Source of the DNA: an uncultured Marmoricola sp. | GTDB lineage: Bacteria > Actinomycetota > Actinomycetes > Propionibacteriales > Nocardioidaceae | Length of the DNA: 43,222 nucleotides | Assembly: GCA_937868075.1 (NCBI GenBank) | Contig: CALMLL010000169.1 | Span: 1 to 43,222 of the forward strand | Direction of reading: 5' to 3' | Part shown: piece by piece, positions 23,057-34,188 of the stretch | How the letters are laid out: every line of letters starts with the position of its first letter | Position numbering within the stretch: position 1 is the first letter of the stretch | Program-made: the position numbers and the translations under genes | The notes under the pieces: model-generated | The model's input: only the letters and a program-made list of their open reading frames with translations | Database searches by the model: none | Told to the model about the DNA's origin: nothing

Positions 23057-23593
23057 CTAGAAGCCGAGCTTGCGGCCGGTGTCGCCGCGCACGATCTTGC
23101 CCTTGTCATGGGCCGACTGCCGCAGGCTCTCCTGGAAGGCGAGCATCCGGTCGGTCAACGCCGGGTCACCAGCGGCCAGGATGCGTACGGCGAGGAGGCC
23201 GGCGTTGCGGGCATTACCGATCCCGACGGTGGCGACCGGAACACCGGCCGGCATCTGCACGATCGAGAGCAGCGAATCCATGCCATCAAGTGCCTTGAGC
23301 GGCACCGGCACCCCGATCACCGGCAGGGTCGTGACCGAGGCCAACATCCCCGGCAGGTGGGCAGCCCCACCGGCACCGGCGATGATCACTTCGAGGCCAC
23401 GCTCGGCGGCTCGGCGGCCGTAGTCGATCATCTCGGTGGGCATGCGGTGGGCGGACACGACATCTGCCTCGAAGGCGATCTCGAACTCGGCGCAGGCGTC
23501 CGCGGCCGCCTTCATCACCGGCCAGTCGGAGTCACTGCCCATGACGATGCCGACGCGGGCGGCGCTGGAGGTCTTCGAGTCAGGCGATGGCAT
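23057..23593 (-). CDS. purE: N5-carboxyaminoimidazole ribonucleotide mutase
   Basis: PurE converts N5-CAIR to CAIR in de novo purine synthesis, acting after PurK. The 178-residue product shows the class I landmarks [14 protein letters not shown] (about 14-27), [10 protein letters not shown] with the catalytic histidine, [13 protein letters not shown] and [22 protein letters not shown] 23593 begins MPSPDSK; an in-frame ATG at 23602 would add three residues. It follows purK by 50 nt and precedes lysE by 2 nt. A much longer frame to 24601 reads antisense-like composition over purK and is rejected. Confidence 0.96.
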   Translation of the reverse strand: MPSPDSKTSSAARVGIVMGSDSDWPVMKAAADACAEFEIAFEADVVSAHRMPTEMIDYGRRAAERGLEVIIAGAGGAAHLPGMLASVTTLPVIGVPVPLKALDGMDSLLSIVQMPAGVPVATVGIGNARNAGLLAVRILAAGDPALTDRMLAFQESLRQSAHDKGKIVRGDTGRKLGF

Positions 23594-23643
23594 GGTCCAC
23601 ATGCTACGGCGCGCCCCGTGTGTCCCCGCGGGAACTGCCGCGG

Positions 23644-24795
23644 CTAGTGGGACTCCTCGCCCAGGTCCCCACGGAACCACGCGGCCGCATGCCGGGCCCG
23701 CTCGAGGCAGTCCTCGAGGTCGTCCCCATAGGCGTTGACGTGGCCCACTTTGCGACCGGGTCGAAGGTCCTTGCCGTAGAGGTGCACCTTGAGGTGCGGG
23801 TCGCGAGCGAACGCGTGGCGGTAGCCGGCGTACAACTGGCCGGAGTAGGTCGCTGAACCCAGGATGTTGACCATCACCGTCCACGGCGCCCGCGCATCCG
23901 GGGCCCCCAACGGCAGGTCGAGCACCGCGCGGAGGTGGTTCTCGAACTGGCTGGTCACAGACCCGTCCTGCGTCCAGTGGCCGGTGTTGTGGGGGCGCAT
24001 CGCCAATTCGTTGACCAGCACCCGTCCGTCGGTGGTCTCGAACATCTCCACCGCCAACACGCCGACCACCTCGAGTTCGGCGGCGATCCGCATCGCGATC
24101 TGCTGGGCGGCCACCGCCAGGTCGGGGGCGAGATCGGGGGCCGGTGCGATCACTTCGTGGCAGATGCCGTCGAGTTGGGTGGACTGCACAACTGGCCACG
24201 CGGCGACCTGACCGCTGGGCGAGCGGACGACGAGAGCGGACAGTTCGCGGGTGAAGTCGATGAGTTCCTCGGCCAGGATCTGCACTCGGCTTGCCGCCGC
24301 GACATCGAATGCGGCGGCGCAGTCGTCGCGGTCGCGAACCACCCAGACCCCTTTGCCGTCGTACCCTCCGCGAGTGGTCTTCAACACCGCCGGAAAGCCG
24401 AAGTCGGCCACCTCGTCCGGGGTGGTGACGAGGCGATGGCGGGGGCAGGGCACTCCCACGGCGCTGAGCCGGGCCCGCATGACGCCCTTGTCCTGGGCGT
24501 GGACCAGTGCCTCCGGTCCGGGGCGTACGTCGAGGTCGGACTCCAACGCGTGCAGGTGCTCGGTCGGCACGTGCTCGTGGTCGAAGGTGACCACCGCACA
24601 CCCCGCCGTGGCCCGGCGCAGCGTGTCGAGGTCGCGGTAGTCACCCACGATGTGGTCGGGAATCACCTGAGCCGCCGAAACACCCTCAGCCTCGGCCAAC
24701 AGTCGCAGCGGGATGCCCAGCGCGGCGGCGGGCTCGGCCAGCATGCGGGCCAGTTGACCGCCCCCGATGATGGCCACGGTGGGTGCGAACGACAC
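23644..24795 (-). CDS. purK: 5-(carboxyamino)imidazole ribonucleotide synthase
   Basis: PurK makes N5-CAIR from AIR, bicarbonate and ATP. The 383-residue ATP-grasp protein starts with [12 protein letters not shown]. It has [14 protein letters not shown], the ATP-binding [30 protein letters not shown], and the metal-binding [24 protein letters not shown] (split here: [10 protein letters not shown] then TGHWT). GTG 24795 follows TAGGGT by 6 nt, so a leaderless transcript is likely. It is first of the purK-purE-lysE unit. Length and motifs are normal. Confidence 0.96.
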   Translation of the reverse strand: MSFAPTVAIIGGGQLARMLAEPAAALGIPLRLLAEAEGVSAAQVIPDHIVGDYRDLDTLRRATAGCAVVTFDHEHVPTEHLHALESDLDVRPGPEALVHAQDKGVMRARLSAVGVPCPRHRLVTTPDEVADFGFPAVLKTTRGGYDGKGVWVVRDRDDCAAAFDVAAASRVQILAEELIDFTRELSALVVRSPSGQVAAWPVVQSTQLDGICHEVIAPAPDLAPDLAVAAQQIAMRIAAELEVVGVLAVEMFETTDGRVLVNELAMRPHNTGHWTQDGSVTSQFENHLRAVLDLPLGAPDARAPWTVMVNILGSATYSGQLYAGYRHAFARDPHLKVHLYGKDLRPGRKVGHVNAYGDDLEDCLERARHAAAWFRGDLGEESH

Positions 24796-24807
24796 GGGAG
24801 AACCCTA
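24796..24807 (-). promoter_or_regulatory. Leaderless -10 element of purK
   Basis: TAGGGT (24802-24807, minus strand) is followed by 6 nt and GTG 24795. It lies in the 30-bp gap after the cyclase gene, giving purK its own promoter. Confidence 0.5.
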
Positions 24808-24825
24808 GGGCCTGGGCGGGTGGGC

Positions 24826-25815
24826 TCAGGTGGCAGTGCGGTGGCGGACCGCGATCGGCGTGATCTCCCCGAAGCCGCGCAGTGGTCGACTGGGCAGCGG
24901 TCGCACCTCGAAGTCGGCCGTCGGGAGCGCGGCCGCGGTGACCTCGTCGCAGATCACCCGGTTGCGACGTGCCACCGACATCATCCGCGATGCCAGGTTG
25001 ACCGCCGGCCCGAAGACGTCGCCAAGACGCAGCACAACCGGTCCGGTGGCCAATCCGATGCGGACATCGGGCAGGGTCTGCGAGGCGCCGATCTGCCGGA
25101 TGATCTCGTCGGCCACGGCGTAGGCGCCCACGGGACTATCAGCCACGAAGAGGACAGAGTCCCCCAAGGTCTTGATCACCCGTCCTCGCCGTCTCGCGAC
25201 CGCATCGAGACAGCGGTTCTCGAACTCCTCGACCATCTCCCCGATCTCGCGGCGGGAGAGTTCGTTGGAGTAGGCCGAGAACCCGACGAGGTCGGCGAAC
25301 CCGACGGTGAGATCAGCCGTGGTGAGGTTCTCCTGGGTGTCCCCGAGCACGGCCACCCTGGCGGCGGCCGCGGCCAGATGGCGGCGCCAGGCATAGATCA
25401 GCAACTCCTCGAAGGTCGGCTGCAAAACCTCGACCAGGCGCATTGCGGTGGCCAGTCGCGACCCCGAGGCCTGGTCGCTGGCTTCGATCTGCTCGACCCG
25501 TCCCGCCAATGTGCCCACTTCCCAGTCGGCCAGCCGGGCCATCATCTGGCCCAGAGCCCGAGTCATCCGCAGCACGGTCTCCTCGTCGAGATCACCACTC
25601 TCCACGCTGCCCGCAACGAGACTGAGGGCCCGCACATCGGCATCGGTGAAGACCGCCTCGGTGCCGGCGGTGGGGAAGCCCAGGGCGCGCCACAAGCGCA
25701 GCGTCTGCTCCTCGGTGAAGCCCGAGGCCCGGGCGACATCCTCGGCAGTCAGTTCCGGGGTGGCCCGCATGATGGCGGCCTCGAGCCCACCGGTCGGCTC
25801 TGGGACGAGGGCCAT
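24826..25815 (-). CDS. Class III adenylate/guanylate cyclase with N-terminal regulatory domain
   Basis: The 329-residue soluble protein should make cyclic nucleotide from ATP or GTP. The C-terminal cyclase domain (about 160-320) retains both metal aspartates (VGFADLVGFS and KTLGDSVLF), the GDVFGPAVNLASRM segment with the transition-state Asn and Arg, and VICDE, so it looks active. The N-terminal about 130 residues (TAEDVARASGFTEEQTLRLW; TDADVRALSL; TRALGQMMARLADW) resemble the autoinhibitory domain of Rv1264-type cyclases. No transmembrane segment is seen. ATG 25815 has AGGAG 4 nt upstream; the longer frame to 25968 is rejected because it overlaps birA. It sits between birA and purK on the same strand. 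Confidence 0.9.
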   Translation of the reverse strand: MALVPEPTGGLEAAIMRATPELTAEDVARASGFTEEQTLRLWRALGFPTAGTEAVFTDADVRALSLVAGSVESGDLDEETVLRMTRALGQMMARLADWEVGTLAGRVEQIEASDQASGSRLATAMRLVEVLQPTFEELLIYAWRRHLAAAAARVAVLGDTQENLTTADLTVGFADLVGFSAYSNELSRREIGEMVEEFENRCLDAVARRRGRVIKTLGDSVLFVADSPVGAYAVADEIIRQIGASQTLPDVRIGLATGPVVLRLGDVFGPAVNLASRMMSVARRNRVICDEVTAAALPTADFEVRPLPSRPLRGFGEITPIAVRHRTAT

Positions 25816-25870
25816 TGCGCTCCTGATCGGCGGGGTGAGCCGCCATTCTGTCACGCGTTGGTGATCTGGC

Positions 25871-26692
25871 TCACTGCGACGGGTGCGGGTGCGCTGGCCG
25901 CACGTGTACGACGTCGCCGGCACCGACGACCAACTCATCGTCCCCATCGCTGACGACCAGGCAGCCACGGTCGTCCACGCGCTCCGCGAGGCCGGTGTGG
26001 ACGCTCGCGTCGGGTAGGTGCACCCGCACCTGCTGGCCGATCGTGGCGCACGCGGCGCGGTAGCGGTGGCGGTAGTCGTCGAGGTGCTCGGCCGCGAAGA
26101 GCCTGAGCGTGGCGAGGCGGTTGAGCACCAGGCGCAGCACCTCTACGCGGCCTGTCGGAACTCCGCACAGGGCCAGCGACGTGGCCGCAGGGACCGGGAG
26201 TTCGCGCTGGTGCACGTTGAGGCCGATCCCGATCACTGCGAGCGGGCCGTGGGGCCCCTGCACCCGCTCGATCAGGATCCCGGCGATCTTCTTGCCCTCG
26301 ACGAGGACGTCGTTGGGCCACTTCAACGTGGCCTCTACACCGAGAGACTCCAGTGCGGAGACCACACACAGGCCGGTGATCAGGGGAACCCAGGGCCAGT
26401 CGGGGTCGGGAAGTCGGGGATCGACCACCGCGCTGAACGTCAACGCCTCCCCTGCCGGGGTCTCCCAGGTGCGCCCCATCCGACCACGCCCGCCGGTCTG
26501 GTGCCCGGTCACCACGACTCGCCCCGCTCTGGGACTGGCGGCCGCCGCGGCGTTGGTCGAGCCCAGGGCGTCGGCGTACTCGATCTGCCACTGCTCGAAG
26601 CGGCCCGCGACACCGGCCAGGTCGTCGGGCCCGGCCGGTCTCGAGTCGTCGTGCAGGTCACGGTCCGGGCGGGCAGAACCGTCACTGGTCAT
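25871..26692 (-). CDS. birA: Biotin--[acetyl-CoA carboxylase] ligase
   Basis: BirA attaches biotin to carboxyl-carrier subunits of acyl-CoA carboxylases. The 273-residue protein has [15 protein letters not shown], the biotinyl-AMP loop [15 protein letters not shown] (about 65-79), [18 protein letters not shown] with the catalytic lysine, and GIGLNV. The C-terminal SH3-like domain is present. There is no N-terminal helix-turn-helix, so this is the monofunctional class and not a repressor. ATG 26692 sits 46 nt from divergent accD, its functional client complex. CAATCT lies 6 nt upstream and overlaps the accD -10. A longer frame to 27019 enters accD and is rejected. Confidence 0.95.
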   Translation of the reverse strand: MTSDGSARPDRDLHDDSRPAGPDDLAGVAGRFEQWQIEYADALGSTNAAAAASPRAGRVVVTGHQTGGRGRMGRTWETPAGEALTFSAVVDPRLPDPDWPWVPLITGLCVVSALESLGVEATLKWPNDVLVEGKKIAGILIERVQGPHGPLAVIGIGLNVHQRELPVPAATSLALCGVPTGRVEVLRLVLNRLATLRLFAAEHLDDYRHRYRAACATIGQQVRVHLPDASVHTGLAERVDDRGCLVVSDGDDELVVGAGDVVHVRPAHPHPSQ

Positions 26693-26708
26693 GGCACTAG
26701 ATTGGCCC
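26693..26708. promoter_or_regulatory. Overlapping divergent -10 elements of birA and accD
   Basis: TAGATT (plus strand, 26698-26703) faces accD and CAATCT (minus strand, 26699-26704) lies 6 nt before the birA ATG. The hexamers overlap by five bases, like the pair at 21555-21564. Confidence 0.4.
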
Positions 26709-26738
26709 ATGCACCACACCGGCGACCAGGAGACTGAC

Positions 26739-28351
26739 GTGAGCGCAGCGGGCATCGACAAACCAGCCGAGCCGAAGATCGACACCCGGACCACCGCAGG
26801 CAAGTTGGCTCTGTTCGAACAGCGTGCGGACGACGCCGTCCACGCTGCCTCCGAGAAGGCTGTGGAGAAGCAGCACGCCAAGGGCAAGAAAACCGCCCGC
26901 GAGCGCATCGAGATGCTCTTCGACGAGGGCAGTTTCGTGGAGTTGGACCAACTCGCCCGGCACCGCTCCACCGCGTTCGGTCTAGAGAAGAACCGCCCGT
27001 ACGGCGACGGCGTCATCACCGGCTACGGCACCGTCGACGGGCGTCCGGTGTGCGTGTTCTCCCAGGACTTCGGCATTTTCGGCGGCTCGCTGGGTGAGGT
27101 CTACGGAGAGAAGATCACCAAGGTCATGGACCTTGCGATCAAGACGGGATGCCCCATCGTCGGGATCAACGAAGGAGCCGGGGCCCGGATCCAGGAGGGC
27201 GTGGTCTCCCTGGGCCTCTACGGCGAGATCTTCCGTCGCAACGTGCACGCCAGCGGAGTGATCCCGCAGATCAGTCTGATCATGGGCTCGTGCGCCGGCG
27301 GACACGTCTACTCCCCCGCCGTCACCGACTTCACCGTCATGGTCGACGGCACCTCCAACATGTTCATCACCGGCCCTGACGTCATCAAGACCGTCACCGG
27401 TGAAGACGTCACCATGGAGGACCTCGGCGGAGCGCGCACCCACAACACCAAGTCGGGCAACGCCCACTACATGGGCGCCGACGAGGAGGACGCGATCGAC
27501 TACGTGAAGGCACTGCTGTCCTACCTGCCCTCCAACAACCTCGACGAAGCGCCGTTCTATGACGAGATCGCCGACTTGGAGCCCACCCCCGAGGACATGG
27601 CCCTCGACACGTTCATCCCCGACTCCCCCAACCAGCCCTACGACATCAAGGACGTCATCACCACCGTTCTCGACGATGCCGAGTTCCTCGAGGTGATGCC
27701 GCTGTTCGCGCCCAACATCGTGATCGGCTACGGCCGTGTCGAGGGCCGCTCGGTGGGAGTGGTGGCCAACCAGCCGATGCAGTTCGCCGGCACCCTCGAC
27801 ATCGACGCTTCGGAGAAGGCAGCGCGCTTCGTCAGGACCTGCGACGCCTTCAACATCCCGGTGCTCACCTTCGTCGACGTACCAGGCTTCCTGCCCGGCA
27901 CCGACCAGGAGTGGAACGGCATCATCCGCCGCGGCGCGAAGTTGATCTTCGCCTACTCCGAGGCCACCGTGCCGCTGGTCACCGTGATCACCCGCAAGGC
28001 CTACGGCGGGGCGTACGACGTGATGGGCTCCAAGCACCTCGGCGCCGACATCAACCTGGCCTGGCCGACCGCGCAGATCGCCGTCATGGGCGCCCAGGGT
28101 GCTGCCAACATCCTGCACCGCAAGACGCTGGCGAAGGTCGCTGAGCACGGCGGTGACGTGGAGGCCAAGCGCGCGGAGTTGATCGACGAGTACGAAGACA
28201 CGTTGGCCAACCCCTATATCGCCGCCGAGCGTGGCTACATCGACGCGGTGATCGCACCCCACAAGACCCGTGGTGACGTGATCAAGGCGCTGCGCCAACT
28301 GCGCGGCAAGCGCGAGGTGCTGCCGGCCAAGAAGCACGGGAACATCCCGCT

Positions 28352-28355
<4 letters not shown>
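26739..28355 (+). CDS. accD: Acyl-CoA carboxylase beta subunit (propionyl/acetyl-CoA carboxyltransferase)
   Basis: This subunit moves the carboxyl group from biotin to propionyl- or acetyl-CoA. The 538-residue protein has the two crotonase-like halves of the PccB/AccD5 family: [11 protein letters not shown] and [12 protein letters not shown] at the start, [46 protein letters not shown], then [20 protein letters not shown] and [24 protein letters not shown] 26739 is chosen for AGGAGA 5 nt upstream; ATG 26709, 5 nt after TAGATT, is a real alternative that adds 10 residues. The stop overlaps the epsilon-subunit start. With ccr, epimerase and meaB in the same window it may supply methylmalonyl-CoA. 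The biotin-carrier alpha subunit is not here. Confidence 0.95.
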
Positions 28356-30092
<1,737 letters not shown>

Positions 30093-30093
30093 G

Positions 30094-30116
30094 GGCCCTC
30101 CGGCCCGGCCAGGGCC
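30094..30116. terminator. Candidate bidirectional terminator between argG and the MMPL gene
   Basis: GGCCCT (30094-30099) pairs with AGGGCC (30111-30116) around an 11-nt GC-rich loop, starting 2 nt after the argG stop and 12 nt before the MMPL stop. It lacks U-tracts. Confidence 0.4.
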
Positions 30117-30128
30117 AAACGCGCCTCG

Positions 30129-32663
30129 CTACACCCCGGCAGTCAGACGGGGCCGATCTCCCGATTCGCGACGCCTGTTGAGTTCGACGAGGCTCGATCC
30201 CTCGACGTCCACGTGCGGCAGCAGGCGGTCCAGCCACACCGGCATCCACCACGCCTTGTCGCCCAGCAGCGCCATCGCCGCCGGGGTGAGGACCATGCGC
30301 ACCAGCAGCGCGTCGGCAAGTACGCCGACGGCGAGGCCGAAGCCGATCGGGCGCGCCATGGTCATCGGGGTGAACATGAACCCGCCGAAGACCGCAACCA
30401 TGATGATCCCAGCTGCCGCGACCACACGGGCCCCGGAGACGAATCCGCTGCGCACGGCGTCGACCGCGTCATGGCCGTGCACGTAGGCCTCGCGCATGCC
30501 GGAGACCAGGAACATCTGGTAGTCCATCGCTAGTCCGAACAGGATCCCGATCAGCAGGGTCGGCATGAAACTCATCACCGCCCCGGGGTGGTGAACCCCG
30601 AAGATGCTGCCCAACCAGCCCCATTGGTAGACCGCGACGACGGCGCCGAAGCTGGCCGCCACCGAGAGGAGGAATCCAGCAGTGGCCATGATCGGAACGA
30701 CGATCGAACGGAACACGATGGTCAGCAAGATGAGCGATAAGCCGATGACGAGGGCCAGATAGAGGGGTAGCGCGCCGGCAAGCCGGTCGGACACCTCGAT
30801 GTTGGCGGCGGTCTGCCCGGTCACTCCGATCCGGACGCCGTCCGCAGCCAGTGCCTCGGCGACCGGCCCTCGCAATGTTGCGACAGCATCCTTCGTGCCT
30901 GCCGAAGAAGGTCCGTCGACGGCGAGCACCTGGAAGGCAATGGTGCTGCGGTCCTTACTGATCCCGATCGGGGTCACCGACTCGATGCCCGAGATCGACC
31001 ACACGTGCGCAGCGATCATCCGCTCACGAGCCAGGAGCTCGGCGCGGGGAATCGGTTTGTCGGTGTCAGCAACGACCAGCATCGGCCCGTTGGCTCCGGC
31101 TCCGAACTTCTGCTCGACCTGTTGGAAGGCTCGGAAGGCGGTCGAGGTGGGCATCTCGCTTCCGCCGTCGGGAAGTCCTAGTCGGAGTTGGGTGGCCGGG
31201 ACGATGGCGACCCCCAGGATCACCACGACCGCGGCTACCGCCCACGTAGCGCGACGGGTGACGAGGTCGGCCCAACGGTCGGGCCAGTGGCGCAGCGCTG
31301 GCGAGGCCAGCCGCGGCCGTTTGGGTACGGCCCGCTTCCCTACCAGCGACAACAGCGCCGGGGTCAGAGTCAGCGAGACCAGCACCATGACAGACACCGT
31401 GAAAGCGGCCAGCAAGCCCATCTGCATCAGGGTCGGGATGCCGGTGACCACGAGCGCCACCAAGGCGATCACGACGGTGGTGCCGGCCACTCCGACAGCG
31501 GTGCCGGCGGTGCCGGTCGCCATCGCGAGACTGTGCACGATGTCGGACTTGGTGAGCCGAGCGTCGGGGCGCCGGACAAGGTCGCCGAGATGGCGGCGAT
31601 GACGGTTGAGGATGAACAACGCGTAGTCGATGCCGACCGCCAGTCCCAACATGGCCCCCAACACCGGGGACATCTGATGCATCGGGACCCAGTGGGTCAC
31701 GATCAGCCCGGCCAGCAGTGCGGTGGCAACTCCCACGAAGGCGGTCACCAGCGGGAGCCCGGCCATCATCAGTGAACCCAGCATCACCACGAGGACTACG
31801 CCGGCCACGGTGAGCCCCAGAACCTCCCCGATCCCGCCTGCTTCGGTGGTGTGCACGATCTCTTGGCCGTAGTCGACCCGGAGCCCGGCTTTGGTCAAGG
31901 CGGAGCCGATCCGGGTCACGTCGGTGAGTTCGTCGGGCGCGATCTCCTGAGGCGCCCGGTCGAAGCGGATCTGCACAAGGGCGGTGGTGTTGTCTCGGGA
32001 GACGAACCGCAGTCCCTCGGCGTACGTCGAGATCGCACGGGCATCGTCGATGCGGTCCTTGGCCGCGGCCAACCTCTTGTCCGCCTTAGCGATCCGGCGA
32101 TCTGCCTGGGCCAGAAGCCGCTCGAGTTCCATCTGCCCAGCCCGACGGGCCGACAAGGTGGGGTCAGTCGGGGCCGTGCGCTCCAGGCGGGCGATGTCGT
32201 GCCGTCCACGACCGACCAGCCATCGCAGTTGCGCTACTTGGAAGCGGGGGCGGTCCAAGCGGCGCTCACCGCGGTGGAGTTTGACCTCCGCAGCCTCAAG
32301 GCGCTTCTTGCCCTCATCGAGGGTGGCCTGGGTGCTGAACGGGTCGACGGTCCCGGTGACGTGGTCGGCTTGGCGCCACCTCTCCAGAGTGGTGCGCACT
32401 GCTTGGCGTTGGGCGTCAGTGAACCCGTCCTTGCTCACGATCACGACCGTGCCGGTGCCACCGGCGACGTCGGGCACCGCCGTGGCAACGTGGTCGAAGA
32501 CCCGTCCGAACTCGCTGTGAGGCAGTGAGAACTCGTTGCTCAGCGGCCGCTGCAGGGTGGCCATGCCGACCGCTGCGGAGCCGGCGAGGAGCAGCCAGGC
32601 GAGAAGGGTGACGAACGGGCGGCGAGCTGAGGCGCTCCCCAACCGGTAGAGCAGGCGGGCCAC
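30129..32663 (-). CDS. MMPL/RND family transporter
   Basis: The 844-residue inner-membrane protein probably exports a lipid, antibiotic or other hydrophobic compound with proton drive. It has the duplicated MMPL layout: one N-terminal span (about 15-35), a large extracytoplasmic loop, five spans (about 270-430), a second loop, and six spans near 640-810. The first loop carries an Arg/Ala/Leu-rich coiled-coil stretch (about 110-210) with RRIAKADKRLAAAKDRIDDA. AVGIDYALFILNRHR and GLAMDYQMFLVSGMREAY hold the conserved Asp-Tyr pairs of the proton relay. GTG 32663 has AAGGAGAA about 6 nt upstream. It lies 44 nt after tetR, which probably represses both. Confidence 0.93.
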   Translation of the reverse strand: MARLLYRLGSASARRPFVTLLAWLLLAGSAAVGMATLQRPLSNEFSLPHSEFGRVFDHVATAVPDVAGGTGTVVIVSKDGFTDAQRQAVRTTLERWRQADHVTGTVDPFSTQATLDEGKKRLEAAEVKLHRGERRLDRPRFQVAQLRWLVGRGRHDIARLERTAPTDPTLSARRAGQMELERLLAQADRRIAKADKRLAAAKDRIDDARAISTYAEGLRFVSRDNTTALVQIRFDRAPQEIAPDELTDVTRIGSALTKAGLRVDYGQEIVHTTEAGGIGEVLGLTVAGVVLVVMLGSLMMAGLPLVTAFVGVATALLAGLIVTHWVPMHQMSPVLGAMLGLAVGIDYALFILNRHRRHLGDLVRRPDARLTKSDIVHSLAMATGTAGTAVGVAGTTVVIALVALVVTGIPTLMQMGLLAAFTVSVMVLVSLTLTPALLSLVGKRAVPKRPRLASPALRHWPDRWADLVTRRATWAVAAVVVILGVAIVPATQLRLGLPDGGSEMPTSTAFRAFQQVEQKFGAGANGPMLVVADTDKPIPRAELLARERMIAAHVWSISGIESVTPIGISKDRSTIAFQVLAVDGPSSAGTKDAVATLRGPVAEALAADGVRIGVTGQTAANIEVSDRLAGALPLYLALVIGLSLILLTIVFRSIVVPIMATAGFLLSVAASFGAVVAVYQWGWLGSIFGVHHPGAVMSFMPTLLIGILFGLAMDYQMFLVSGMREAYVHGHDAVDAVRSGFVSGARVVAAAGIIMVAVFGGFMFTPMTMARPIGFGLAVGVLADALLVRMVLTPAAMALLGDKAWWMPVWLDRLLPHVDVEGSSLVELNRRRESGDRPRLTAGV

Positions 32664-32707
32664 GGTGATTCTCCTTGGTTGTCGGCCCAGGATCACTGGG
32701 CCGCGGA

Positions 32708-33331
32708 TCAGTGCTTGATGAGGGCGCCGGCGGGATCGAATCCGGCGAAGAGGTGCTCGAAAGCGCGACGGACCCACTCACGGTGGATCTCGCGGGGATG
32801 CTCGGCGTCGGTGCCTGCCTCGGCCGCGGCCAGGTGGGCCATGCGACCGAAGATCGCCGCCGAGGCGCTGGCCAGCGCGGCGACGTACGCCGGGTCGGCG
32901 TGCTCGCCCAGTCGGCGACGCAACCCCTCCTCCAGCGCCTGGGTCTGGGAGTCGGCAATGGAGAGCATCAGGCGGTGCAGAGCCGGGTCCTCAAGCGCCA
33001 GTCGGGCCAAGAGCTCCACTCGAGCAAAGGCCGGGCTGTCGAGGAGTTCGGACAGCGAGGCCCTCAACGTGTCCAGGAGGGACTCCTCGGCCGGACGGGT
33101 CAGCATGGCTTCGACGGTGGCGGTCGTGACGCCTTCGGTGATGGCGGTCAGCAACGCCTCGATGGTCGGGAAGTAGTTGAAGAACGTCCGCCGCGACACA
33201 TGCGCCGCCTTGGCGACTCTGGCCGCGGTCAGCCCAGAGGCCCCCTTGGCGGCCAAGATCTCGATGGCCGCTTCGACCAGTGCTTCACGGGTGCGCTGTT
33301 TGTTGAGTTCGCGAGAGCCCACATCCGTCAT
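32708..33331 (-). CDS. TetR family repressor of the MMPL transporter
   Basis: The 207-residue protein has an N-terminal TetR helix-turn-helix (ELNKQRTREALVEAAIEILA; LTAARVAKAAHVSRRTFFNYF, quoted in part) followed by a ligand-binding helical domain with no recognisable ligand motif. ATG 33331 is preferred to the frame start at 33391: TACAGT lies 6 nt upstream and the 33391 start would put the palindromic operator inside the coding region. Two 14-bp palindromes directly upstream overlap the promoter, pointing to autorepression and co-control of the MMPL gene 44 nt downstream. Confidence 0.92.
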   Translation of the reverse strand: MTDVGSRELNKQRTREALVEAAIEILAAKGASGLTAARVAKAAHVSRRTFFNYFPTIEALLTAITEGVTTATVEAMLTRPAEESLLDTLRASLSELLDSPAFARVELLARLALEDPALHRLMLSIADSQTQALEEGLRRRLGEHADPAYVAALASASAAIFGRMAHLAAAEAGTDAEHPREIHREWVRRAFEHLFAGFDPAGALIKH

Positions 33332-33334
33332 ACC

Positions 33335-33366
33335 TGCACTGTAGTGCAAACTTGCACTGGAGTGCA
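33335..33366. promoter_or_regulatory. Double TetR operator overlapping the tetR promoter
   Basis: TGCACT-GT-AGTGCA (33335-33348) and TGCACT-GG-AGTGCA (33353-33366) are perfect 6-bp-arm palindromes separated by AACT, centres 18 bp apart. The -10 TACAGT (33338-33343, minus strand) lies inside the first, and TGCACT of the second falls at the -35 position with a 17-bp spacer. Binding would block initiation. Confidence 0.8.
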
Positions 33367-33411
33367 GAGAATCGGAAGTGAGGTCTCCCACACCCCCGAT
33401 CGGAGAAGCGT

Positions 33412-33933
33412 CTAGAGCGTGCGCCCCCTGCCGCGCAAGCCGGCGCGAGCCACGACTCGTTCGATGGCCAGATCGCGCTGGTCGGGGCGTGGGACGTATC
33501 TGATCTCGCGAAGACCCTGCTCCTGGGCGGCCGACTCGAAGACGAAGTGCCCATAGCCCAGCGCCCGGCCCAACAGTGGCTTGGCCAGGGTGATGTCGAG
33601 GATCCGGGTGAGCGGCATGGTGGCCAGTTGTTTGTTGAAGACTCCCGAGAGTCGAAACACCCGCATATTGGTGATCACGAAGCAGTCGCTACTGAAGAGC
33701 ATCGCGCGATAGATCGCGTAGCAGATCAGCAAGACTCCGACCACGAGCGGCACCCACGCCGCGGAGAACTTGACGAACAGGCTCAGCACGAGCACGACCA
33801 GGCCAGCGAAGGCGATCAACGCTGCTTTGACGTAACAGACCCAGTGTTTGCGAACGACGTCGACGATGTCCTCGCCCTCTTCACGGAGAAGGTGCCGACC
33901 GACATCGGGTTCGGCGAAGAGACGGGCAAGCAC
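33412..33933 (-). CDS. Membrane-anchored PH-domain (bPH2-type) protein
   Basis: The 173-residue protein has a cytoplasmic N-terminus, two closely spaced hydrophobic segments (about 33-75), and a C-terminal bacterial pleckstrin-homology-like domain: SDCFVITNMRVFRLSGVFNKQ, MPLTRILDITLAKPLLGRALGYG and FESAAQEQGLREIRYV. Function is unknown; such proteins are membrane-associated and sometimes linked to envelope stress. GTG 33933 begins 6 nt after the stop of a 55-residue membrane protein, so the two are probably co-transcribed. It ends just before the tetR operator region. Confidence 0.88.
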   Translation of the reverse strand: MLARLFAEPDVGRHLLREEGEDIVDVVRKHWVCYVKAALIAFAGLVVLVLSLFVKFSAAWVPLVVGVLLICYAIYRAMLFSSDCFVITNMRVFRLSGVFNKQLATMPLTRILDITLAKPLLGRALGYGHFVFESAAQEQGLREIRYVPRPDQRDLAIERVVARAGLRGRGRTL

Positions 33934-33939
33934 GAGGGC

Positions 33940-34107
33940 CTAGCCGAACAGCGCGTTGATGAACCGGATCATGGTGTCGAAGAGTCCGGTCAATGCGTTC
34001 CACAACGCGGTGCCACCATCACGCGCGGTGACGGCCAACCCGGCGGGATTGGTGAACAGGTAATAGCCGATGAAGACGATGATGAGGATCATCACGCCTT
34101 TCTTCAT
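33940..34107 (-). CDS. Small membrane protein, 55 residues, unknown function
   Basis: The frame ATG 34107 to TAG 33940 encodes MKKGVMILIIVFIGYYLF and continues to the end RFINALFG. It has one N-terminal hydrophobic span (about 4-19) and an amphipathic C-terminal half (ALWNALTGLFDTMIRF). GGAGG lies 5 nt before ATG 34107, which decides the start over the in-frame ATG four codons upstream. It sits 6 nt before the PH-domain gene and likely forms an operon with it. I do not recognise the family. The RBS, spacing and membrane-like composition argue that it is real. Confidence 0.7.
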   Translation of the reverse strand: MKKGVMILIIVFIGYYLFTNPAGLAVTARDGGTALWNALTGLFDTMIRFINALFG

Positions 34108-34188
34108 CACAGCCTCCATGTGTCACACCTCTCCCATAGGTCACTCCAGAGTACGGCGTGGGGCGTGGCCGCTGACTCCGACGCGCCG

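Noticed and set aside
23594..24601. N-terminal extension of PurE
   Set aside because: It reads out of frame through purK with low-complexity Arg/Gly composition; PurE similarity begins at 23593.
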